Of a stretch of DNA of 7,096 nt, positions 1 through 5,561 are shown piece by piece. The position numbers were made by a program, and so were the translations under genes. The notes beneath the pieces are model-generated. The model had not been told where the DNA came from and ran no database searches. It saw nothing but the letters and a program-made list of their open reading frames with translations. The stretch's first letter is position 1. Each line of letters opens with the position of its first letter. Source of the DNA: Myxococcota bacterium (GTDB lineage: Bacteria > Myxococcota_A > Polyangia > HGW-17 > JAJRWW01); NCBI GenBank assembly GCA_024276595.1, contig JAJRWW010000744.1, positions 1 to 7,096 on the forward strand. Direction: 5' to 3'.

Positions 1-133
1 CCTACATTGGAGCACACGCTCCCAAAAGATCAAGTTTTCAGTATTTTGCCGCGTTATCAGCAGCTTGTGGTCTGCATGGTGCAGGCAGAGGCCGTGGGGG
101 CGGAAGCGGTCAGCCTCCCCCAGATGAGCAGAT
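1..133. other. Left edge: no gene called; AT-richer segment with a possible partial plus-strand reading frame
   Basis: Bases about 1-60 are clearly less GC-rich than the rest, which suits intergenic DNA. On the plus strand frame 1 is open from the edge to a TGA at 139-141 (46 codons, including SILPRYQQLVVCMVQAE), which would be the end of a gene converging on the small membrane-protein gene and overlapping its stop by 8 bases. The opposite strand is also open in the same triplet phase, so openness alone proves nothing. A GGAGC-ACAC-GCTCC hairpin at 9-22 lacks a T tract on either side. Confidence 0.3.
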
Positions 134-406
134 CTACTTGACGAACTTCTGGTAGAAGACCACCGCGGCAACTATCCCGATGGCGATGGTCACCACCCAC
201 CAAAAGATATTCACGAAGCGACTGGTCTTGGAGTCCCGGGTCTCCTTCCCAACGAGAGATCCCGCGATCCCCTTGAAGCCCGAGCGCATGGACATCATGG
301 ATCCGCCCTTGGGACGGCTCCGCCGGGAGCCCTTCACCTTGGGCGCGCTCCGGCCAGCGCTGGCCGAACGTCGCTTGACCTTTTTCCGCCGCTTGGACTT
401 TGCCAT
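134..406 (-). CDS. Small basic single-helix membrane protein, function unknown
   Basis: 90 residues, ATG at 406, TAG at 134. The first 34 residues are strongly basic, beginning MAKSKRRKKVKRR and continuing through SRRSRPKGG. A middle segment SMMSMRSGFKGIAGSLVGK (36-54) has Ser, Gly and Met and may be amphipathic. A hydrophobic helix spans about 68-85 (IFWWVVTIAIGIVAAVVF), ending QKFVK. The positive N-terminus and absence of a signal peptidase site suggest a C-terminally anchored inner-membrane protein with its basic tail in the cytoplasm. The lysine-rich start resembles nucleic-acid- or lipid-binding tails, but I do not recognise a characterised family. The ribosome site is poor: an AAGGAG at 432-437 lies 25 bases upstream, too far for normal use. 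It follows dacB by 107 bases on the same strand, the last gene in the row. It is held to be real because the composition changes sharply at its ATG to a sensible soluble-plus-helix layout. Confidence 0.75.
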   Translation of the reverse strand: MAKSKRRKKVKRRSASAGRSAPKVKGSRRSRPKGGSMMSMRSGFKGIAGSLVGKETRDSKTSRFVNIFWWVVTIAIGIVAAVVFYQKFVK

Positions 407-456
407 TGCCGGAAGAATAGACCAGCCCAAACTCCTTGGCAACCCTGTGGGTCGGG

Positions 457-474
457 CGCTCGGGCAGGCGAGCG
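457..474. repeat. Short inverted repeat between dacB and the small membrane-protein gene
   Basis: CGCTCG, six bases, CGAGCG: a perfect 6-bp stem. No T-rich tract follows on the minus strand, so it does not look like an intrinsic terminator. It could be a weak mRNA hairpin after dacB or chance. Confidence 0.25.
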
Positions 475-513
475 GGCAGCACATGGGGATCGCGTCCAGC
501 CTGCTCCCGGCGC

Positions 514-1953
514 CTACTTGCCGAGAGCGTACCGGGCGAGCAGGATGACCATGCGGTCCTGAACCTTGCGTGCCACGCGGTGGGATGTCGTGAAGCCGTT
601 GTGGATGATGGCAAAGATAATTGGGGGCTTGCCGCTCCGTCGATCCACGTACCCGGCCAGGCAGCTCACCTTGTTCACCGTGCCCGTCTTGGCGTGGACC
701 CGGCCGGCGGCCACGGTGCCCACCAGGCGCCTGGCCAGGGTGCCGGTGAGCCCGGCCACGGGCAGAGAGTCGCGCAGGGCCTTGTACAGCCACGGGAGGG
801 TCCGCACCCTCTCCAGGAGCCGCACCAACGCCTTGGGCGCCACGCGGGTTCTGCCCAGCAGCCCGGATCCGTTGTCCATGCGGTACTGGCGCGCAGGGAT
901 GCCCGAGCGCCGCATGAGCCCCCTGGTCGCCTTCACGCCCTTGCGCGTTGTGCCGGGACGTCCGTACACCTTCGCGCCGAGAGCCTTGATGAGCTGCTCC
1001 GCGTAGAAGTTGCTGCTGTTTTTGTTCATGTAGGCCACCAGCTCCGCGAGGGGCTTCGACTGGTGCCGAATGAGCACCGGCTCCCCCTTCACCCTGCCCC
1101 GCCGCACCGGGCCCACCACGATCCCGGCTCGCTCCAGGGCGCTCTTGAAGGTAGCTCCCGCATAGGCCGCCGGGTCGAGCACACGGACCCATCTGCTGGT
1201 GGGAGATGCCCCCGCCGCGATGGTGCCCGACACGAAGACCCGGAGCTGCTTGCCGCTGCGTGAGGCGTAGGCGTACAGGCGCGTTCGCTTGCCGGTCTTG
1301 ACGCTTATCCTCTTGAGCAGGTAGCTCGAGGGGGGCAACAGCGTCACCTTTGCCCTCGTCCCTGGCTGGGTGGGATTGACCGTGACCTGCACGGTGTTGC
1401 CATCCATGGAGACGGCGCCCACGGGGGTCATGTACGCAGAGCTGGAGGGCTCTCTGAACCCCGGAGGCCAGCGGCGAGAGTCGAAGTAGCTGTCGTCCAC
1501 CACCACTCCACCTGGAATCTTCCGCACTCCCCTGGCGAACACTTGCCGGGCAAAGCGCTCCAGGTCATGGCTGGTGAGGCTGGGATCTCCCTGGCCCCAC
1601 AGGAAGATGGGCGTCGTCATGTGGTCGCCCTGGATGCGTCCCCGCACGAGGGTGTGGAAGCGATAGCCCTTGCCCAGACGGCGGAGGGTCGCCGCGGCGG
1701 TGACCAGCTTGATGCAGGATGCGGGGTGGAGGCGGGTGGAGCCCCGGCGGGAGAAGATCACCCTGCCGCCGGCAACCTTCACGTAGACCGCGAAGGTGCC
1801 CATTCGCGCCACCGGCCGGGCATAGGCCCTGCGGAGGCCGTGCTGCAGAGCCCTCAGAGTGAGAGCGCCAGCCGCGGCCCGGGGACGCCGGGCCAGCCCA
1901 TCCGCTCCTCCCAGGGTGAGCAACAGAAACCAGGCGAGCGCGATCACTCTCAT
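514..1953 (-). CDS. dacB: D-alanyl-D-alanine carboxypeptidase/endopeptidase, PBP4 (DacB) family, peptidase S13
   Basis: 479 residues, about the length of E. coli PBP4. Family members sit in the periplasm and remove the terminal D-Ala of peptidoglycan stem peptides or cut peptide crosslinks, with an acyl-enzyme serine that beta-lactams also attack. Seen: signal peptide about 1-22 (hydrophobic core VIALAWFLLLTL); SxxK as SCIK at 79-82 (nucleophile S79, general base K82) in the setting HPASCIKL; SxN as SSN at 313-315 in NKNSSNFYAEQ; KTG at 422-424 in HAKTGTVNKVSCLAGYV. Also typical are MDNGSGL near 359-365 and the DSLPVAGLTGTLARR segment near 395-409. About 230 residues separate the first two motifs, as expected for the large inserted domains of S13 enzymes. 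The catalytic set is complete, so activity is likely. A variant with a start at 1989 (491 residues) is less likely. It follows the receptor kinase by 120 bases, pointing to shared control of wall trimming (inference). Confidence 0.95.
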   Translation of the reverse strand: MRVIALAWFLLLTLGGADGLARRPRAAAGALTLRALQHGLRRAYARPVARMGTFAVYVKVAGGRVIFSRRGSTRLHPASCIKLVTAAATLRRLGKGYRFHTLVRGRIQGDHMTTPIFLWGQGDPSLTSHDLERFARQVFARGVRKIPGGVVVDDSYFDSRRWPPGFREPSSSAYMTPVGAVSMDGNTVQVTVNPTQPGTRAKVTLLPPSSYLLKRISVKTGKRTRLYAYASRSGKQLRVFVSGTIAAGASPTSRWVRVLDPAAYAGATFKSALERAGIVVGPVRRGRVKGEPVLIRHQSKPLAELVAYMNKNSSNFYAEQLIKALGAKVYGRPGTTRKGVKATRGLMRRSGIPARQYRMDNGSGLLGRTRVAPKALVRLLERVRTLPWLYKALRDSLPVAGLTGTLARRLVGTVAAGRVHAKTGTVNKVSCLAGYVDRRSGKPPIIFAIIHNGFTTSHRVARKVQDRMVILLARYALGK

Positions 1954-1959
1954 CTCAGA

Positions 1960-1967
1960 CCCTCTCC
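1960..1967 (-). promoter_or_regulatory. Ribosome-binding site deciding the dacB start
   Basis: GGAGAGGG on the minus strand, six bases before the ATG at 1953. The upstream in-frame ATG at 1989 has no comparable site and would add 12 mostly polar or charged residues in front of the signal peptide, so 1953 is preferred. Confidence 0.65.
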
Positions 1968-2027
1968 GGACGATCCTTTGGCGGATCATCTCTCGGCGGA
2001 CGACCCGCTGAGCGGACCGTTCCTTGG
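1967..2027. repeat. Degenerate 15-bp direct repeats (four copies) upstream of dacB
   Basis: Copies begin at 1967, 1982, 1997 and, after one extra base, 2013. All begin CGGA. Compared by eye with the first copy (CGGACGATCCTTTGG), the others match at 10, 11 and 11 of 15 positions. The array fills much of the gap between the kinase stop and the dacB ribosome site and touches the latter. It could be a regulatory array, remains of an earlier minisatellite, or chance in GC-rich DNA. Confidence 0.4.
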
Positions 2028-2073
2028 AGCATCCCTCCTCGGGGCTAGTGACGGGTCATACCCCCCCATTCAT

Positions 2074-4503
2074 TCACGGGGGCGCACGCCGCCGGGCTGC
2101 CGGGCGGGGAGCAGGCCGGGCCGCGGGGCGGCGGGACGGGGAGCTCCTTCCGGGTGGGCGGGCCATGGCCCGCGAGCGAGCTCTGGCTGCCCCCCTGGCC
2201 GGACGCGCCATGGGTCCCTCACCGGGCCGCCGGGCCATGGGTGCCGGGCGGGTCATGGCTGTCGGGCGGGTCATGGCTGTCGGGCGGGTCATGGGTGCCG
2301 GGCGGGCCATGGCTGTCGGGCGGGCCATGGCCGCCGGACGGGCCGGGCGGACCTTGGCTGAGCCAACCCCCTTGGGCCGACTCCGGCCAGCGCGCCGGGG
2401 AGGCGGCTGCGCCAGGGTCTTCCCGGGCCCCACGGGTGTCGCCCGAGAGCCCACCTGGCCCCGGTGAAACACCACCTTGAGCCTGTATGCCTGATCCAGG
2501 CCCACCGGAGGACCCACACCGCTCTTACGCTCCACAACGATGAGGGGCGCCGGGGCGGACCTGGGCCAGGGGAGCATCTCGAGGGTCTCGCCCTTGCCCG
2601 CGCCGCCGGAGTCTGCCACTCGGGTCCAGGCCACGATCAGGCCCTCGGGCATGGCCCCATCGGACCCCTCGCGGCTGGTCCTCGAGATTCCCCGGCCAAG
2701 GCCCACCACCCGGAGCCGCAGGTCGACCCCGGCCAGGGCGGAAACGGTTATCGAGAGGGTCCCACCGCCCCTGCCCTCCGGTCGAAAGACGTCCACGTCG
2801 TCGGGGCGAGACAAATAGCCCACGATGGTCTCGCCGCTCCTTGCCAGGTTTGCGCGCTCGAAGGCGTCGTTGGGCTCCACCTCGTCCCCGGCCCGCAGCG
2901 GACGCCAGTCCACCGTCAGCACGTACTGGTCGTTGATGTTGGTCTTGGGGTCCTTGCCGGCCACCTCCTGCACCACCGCATAGTAGCGCCCGGGCTGGAG
3001 CACCTGGTTGGGCAGCACCTCGTCGAAGCGTGCGGGGCCGTTGTCCACGGCCACGACCTCCTGGAACCTGTCGTCGTAGATCTGCAAAGATGTGTTGATG
3101 TACGGGATGCCCTTCAGGCGGGCGGAGAAGAGCACCGGCCCCTTTGCACGGATGTTGAAGGAGTAGACATCCACGTCCGACTTGGTCTCCGAGAGGCGCT
3201 TCCCAATGAGCCCCTTTACTGGTCTCCCCTTGGCGATGGGGTTGGCCTGCTCCAGCTTGTTGTTGGGCTCCTTCTCCGTGGTGAGGGTTCTGGTAGAGAC
3301 AGGGGGACGCAGCAGGTAGTAGGCCAACCCGGCCCCACCACCCAGCAGCAAGAGCAGCGGCAGCAGCAGGATCGAGCCCAGTCGCCTGCGTCGCAGCCGC
3401 CGCTCGAACAGGTCCAGGTCCTCTCGCTTGAGGTTGTTCTCGGAGGTGAAGGGGGAGCTGGTGGCCACCTCGATGCGCGGGATGGACGTCTGGCTCCAGG
3501 GATCCCCGCCCAGGACCATGGCGTTCGGCACGCTGAGGGTGGACATGCACTCCTCCAGCGCCTTCCGCAGCTCCCGGGTTGTCCCGTAGCGCTCGGAAGC
3601 ATCCTTGGCCATGGCCTTCATTATCACCGCCTCGAGGGCGCCGGGAATGTTCAGGTCCGGCCGTCGCTTGCACGGGGGGATGAGCACCTCGGTGAGGGTC
3701 TTGGTGAGCACCCCCACCGGCGTCTTGGCCACGAAGGGAGTCTCGCCAGTGACCATCCGGTACAGGGTGGCGCCGAGGGCGTAGATGTCCGCACGCTGAT
3801 CCACCTCCTCACCGCGGATCTGCTCGGGAGACATGTAGTAGGGAGTGCCGATGACGTTTCCCTGGGCGGTGATGTTAGCCTGCTCCGGCCCCGGCTCCCT
3901 GAAGAGGGCCAGGCCAAAGTCCAGCACCTTGATGTAGTCCGCTCCGTCGGTGGTGCGGTGAACCAGCACGTTCTCGGGCTTGATGTCCCGGTGGACGATG
4001 CCCATCTCGTGCGCCTCCTCGAGGGCGAGGCACATCTGCACGAGCATGGGAAGCGCCCGCTTGTAGCCGAGGTGGTCCTCCTCCCTGCAGAGGGTGCCCA
4101 AGTCCTTGCCCCGGACGAACTCCATGACCAAAAAGAGCGAGCCATCCTGCTCGCCGAAGTCGAACACCTGCACAGTGTGCGGATGAGAGAGCCTGGAGAC
4201 GGCCTTGGCCTCTCGCTGAAAGCGAGCAACGATCTCGGGCTCCCGAGCCAGCTCCTGGTGCAGCAGCTTCATGGCGGCGATCTTGCCCATTCGCACGTGC
4301 TCGACCTTGTAGACCTCCCCCATGCCCCCACGCCCGATGAGCTCGAGCACTCTGTAGCGCCCCTCCACCAGGGCGCCGACCCAGGAGTGGTAAGTCTCGG
4401 CGCTCGCCGGGAGGTCAGCTCCACACGCATGGCAGATGCCGGATGAGGGGGCCGAAATCAGGCTATTGCACTTGGGGCAGTTCAACAGTTGGCCAAGAAA
4501 CAA
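2074..4503 (-). CDS. Receptor-like Ser/Thr protein kinase: zinc ribbon, kinase, TM helix, two PPC-like modules, basic repeat tail
   Basis: 809 residues. Seen in order: zinc ribbon CPKC 9-12 and CHAC 24-27; kinase domain about 50-318 with P-loop GRGGMG 57-62, K79, helix-C E98, HRDIKPEN 171-178 (catalytic D173), DFG 195-197 and GTPYYMSPEQI 219-229, all key residues intact; a basic stretch ERRLRRRR 367-374; a Leu-rich membrane helix about 376-398. Outside the membrane are two modules that each open with EPNN/EPND (412-415, 543-546) and carry DVDVYSF or DVDVF further on, the pattern of bacterial pre-peptidase C-terminal (PPC) domains. From about 685 the chain is a Pro/Arg/Ala/Met tail with six hexapeptide repeats at 721-756. 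The start is TTG with no clear ribosome site; the only ATG downstream (residue 61) would cut the P-loop. A TTG at codon 7 is an alternative. Likely job: transmit an envelope signal to cytoplasmic Ser/Thr phosphorylation; ligand and substrates are unknown. It lies between the LysM and dacB genes. Confidence 0.95.
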   Translation of the reverse strand: MFLGQLLNCPKCNSLISAPSSGICHACGADLPASAETYHSWVGALVEGRYRVLELIGRGGMGEVYKVEHVRMGKIAAMKLLHQELAREPEIVARFQREAKAVSRLSHPHTVQVFDFGEQDGSLFLVMEFVRGKDLGTLCREEDHLGYKRALPMLVQMCLALEEAHEMGIVHRDIKPENVLVHRTTDGADYIKVLDFGLALFREPGPEQANITAQGNVIGTPYYMSPEQIRGEEVDQRADIYALGATLYRMVTGETPFVAKTPVGVLTKTLTEVLIPPCKRRPDLNIPGALEAVIMKAMAKDASERYGTTRELRKALEECMSTLSVPNAMVLGGDPWSQTSIPRIEVATSSPFTSENNLKREDLDLFERRLRRRRLGSILLLPLLLLLGGGAGLAYYLLRPPVSTRTLTTEKEPNNKLEQANPIAKGRPVKGLIGKRLSETKSDVDVYSFNIRAKGPVLFSARLKGIPYINTSLQIYDDRFQEVVAVDNGPARFDEVLPNQVLQPGRYYAVVQEVAGKDPKTNINDQYVLTVDWRPLRAGDEVEPNDAFERANLARSGETIVGYLSRPDDVDVFRPEGRGGGTLSITVSALAGVDLRLRVVGLGRGISRTSREGSDGAMPEGLIVAWTRVADSGGAGKGETLEMLPWPRSAPAPLIVVERKSGVGPPVGLDQAYRLKVVFHRGQVGSRATPVGPGKTLAQPPPRRAGRSRPKGVGSAKVRPARPAAMARPTAMARPAPMTRPTAMTRPTAMTRPAPMARRPGEGPMARPARGAARARSRAMARPPGRSSPSRRPAARPAPRPAARRRAPP
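2236..2343. repeat. 18-bp tandem repeat (six in-phase copies) inside the kinase gene
   Basis: CATGG recurs at 2236, 2254, 2272, 2290, 2308 and 2326, exactly 18 bases apart; the plus-strand unit is close to CATGGCTGTCGGGCGGGT. On the coding strand each unit is one hexapeptide of the type (A/T)RP(T/A)(A/P)M, residues 721-756 of the kinase. Only the kinase frame stays open through it on the minus strand. Diverged relatives continue on both sides, for example MARP at 765-768 and 780-783. Because the period is a multiple of three, gain or loss of units would keep the frame. Confidence 0.93.
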
Positions 4504-4539
4504 CGGGTGGAGACAAGTTACCCGAGGGGGGCGGGCTGG

Positions 4540-5496
4540 TCAATTGCCTGACACCTTGGGTGTGGCGGCGGAGCCCCCCTTGGCGGCCCTGAGATAGACC
4601 GCGCGGACCTTTGGTGAGGTCTGCACCGGGTCTGGGCGATACCCGGGGTCGAGGGCCAGCACGGCCCGGGCGGCCACCAGGGCGCGAGCGCCTCGGGATA
4701 GGGCCACGTATGCGGTGACCAGCAGGCGCCCGGCGGAGAGCAGCAGGGATCGCGGAAGCCCTCGCAGGCCTGTGACAGGAGAGAGGGCCAGGGCCACCTC
4801 CAGATAGCGCCCGGCGCGCAGGTCGGCCCGGGCCATCTTGAGCGCAGCACGGGCCCGACGCAGACGACCGGGATCTTTTCTGGGCAGCATGGTGGGCAGA
4901 AACCACCCCAGCAGGCGCAGGCGAACCAGCGGGATCCAGATGGACTTCCCGGGCTTGGGCTCGCCAGCAAGGGCGTTGTATCTTCGGACGCGGCGCACGA
5001 GCCGAGCCACCGCCTTCGAGCCGGGCTTGCTGCCCAGCAGCCGCGCCGCCAGCTTCTTCAAGGTCATTGGCCGCCTGACCCTCGCCTTCACCAGAGCGGG
5101 GATGAGTATCACGTGCCCGGCGGGCGCGCCGCGGCGCATGTCCTTGCCGTTGATCCAGGCCAGAAACCCCGCCTTGGCGCCGTCTCCGAGGTAGTCGCGC
5201 GCGATGGTGGCAAAGGTGTCCCCCTGCCTGATGCGGTAGCTCCAGGACGTCGGGATGGTCACGGTGGCCCCCGCCCTCAGGCGCGGTGGCCGACGAGCGA
5301 GCCCATCGAGACCATTGGCCAGCAGCAGGGCCCGGGCCATGGCGGGCTGCCCGTAGTAACGCCGAGCCAGCCCGGCCGCTGTCTCGCCCCTCTTTACCAC
5401 GCGCGCGAGCGCCCTGGGGGCAGCGACCGCCTCCGCTGGCACGAGCAGGCCTCCGAGCCCCACGAGCATCACGGTGCTGAGAGTCTCCAACCGCAT
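4540..5496 (-). CDS. Secreted LysM peptidoglycan-binding protein with helical-repeat C-terminus
   Basis: 318 residues. The chosen ATG at 5496 is followed by a classic signal peptide (hydrophobic 9-20, likely cleavage near AEAVAA at 21-26) and preceded by GAGGCGGG; an upstream in-frame ATG would run into the preceding kinase gene. LysM 1 is about 32-82 (VVKRGETAAGLARRYYG to ATVTIP). LysM 2 is about 86-133 and the best match (YRIRQGDTFATIARDYLGD to HVILIP). A third, degenerate unit at about 137-189 keeps the RRYNAL and GKSIWIP ends but lacks the GDT turn. Residues about 208-285 are Ala/Leu/Arg-rich helices resembling TPR repeats, followed by LDPGYRPDP and SPKVRAVYLRAA. LysM domains bind the GlcNAc-containing glycan of peptidoglycan. 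No hydrolase domain is present, so a binding, adaptor or sensor role in the periplasm is likely (inference). It sits between two kinase genes, ending 36 bases before the next. Confidence 0.9.
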   Translation of the reverse strand: MRLETLSTVMLVGLGGLLVPAEAVAAPRALARVVKRGETAAGLARRYYGQPAMARALLLANGLDGLARRPPRLRAGATVTIPTSWSYRIRQGDTFATIARDYLGDGAKAGFLAWINGKDMRRGAPAGHVILIPALVKARVRRPMTLKKLAARLLGSKPGSKAVARLVRRVRRYNALAGEPKPGKSIWIPLVRLRLLGWFLPTMLPRKDPGRLRRARAALKMARADLRAGRYLEVALALSPVTGLRGLPRSLLLSAGRLLVTAYVALSRGARALVAARAVLALDPGYRPDPVQTSPKVRAVYLRAAKGGSAATPKVSGN

Positions 5497-5500
5497 CCGA

Positions 5501-5508
5501 CCCGCCTC
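5501..5508 (-). promoter_or_regulatory. Ribosome-binding site of the LysM gene
   Basis: GAGGCGGG on the minus strand, four bases before the ATG, with the GAGG core eight bases from it. It supports the 5496 start, which also begins directly with a signal peptide. Confidence 0.55.
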
Positions 5509-5561
5509 AAGTCGGCAGGCCCGTGGCCTCGAAGGGGCAGGCGACCGCGGCTCCGATGCTC

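Noticed and set aside
9..22. GGAGC-ACAC-GCTCC hairpin as a terminator
   Set aside because: Only a 5-bp stem, and neither strand has a following run of T.
1..133. tRNA or tmRNA gene at the left edge
   Set aside because: No T-arm GGTTCRA motif, acceptor pairing or CCA end is visible on either strand.
57..614. Minus-strand frame running through the dacB end and the small gene
   Set aside because: Overlaps two better genes in another frame and shows no domain, signal or membrane segment.
134..1192. 352-codon version of the small membrane protein
   Set aside because: Everything before the ATG at 406 is an out-of-frame reading of dacB; the sensible protein begins at that ATG.
436..1263. Plus-strand open frame opposite dacB
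   Set aside because: Antisense to the SxN and KTG region of a clear peptidase S13; no domain of its own.
2151..2350. CRISPR-like array
   Set aside because: The repeats are contiguous 18-bp tandem units without spacers and lie in an open coding frame.
1543..2361. Plus-strand open frame ending in GHGCRA repeats
   Set aside because: The repeats are the 18-bp kinase minisatellite read on the wrong strand; the rest is antisense to dacB motifs.
2464..4446. 660-codon open frame on the plus strand opposite the zinc-ribbon kinase
   Set aside because: It mirrors an obvious kinase gene, has no recognisable domain and is rich in His/Gly/Val/Leu as expected for the complement of GC-rich coding sequence.
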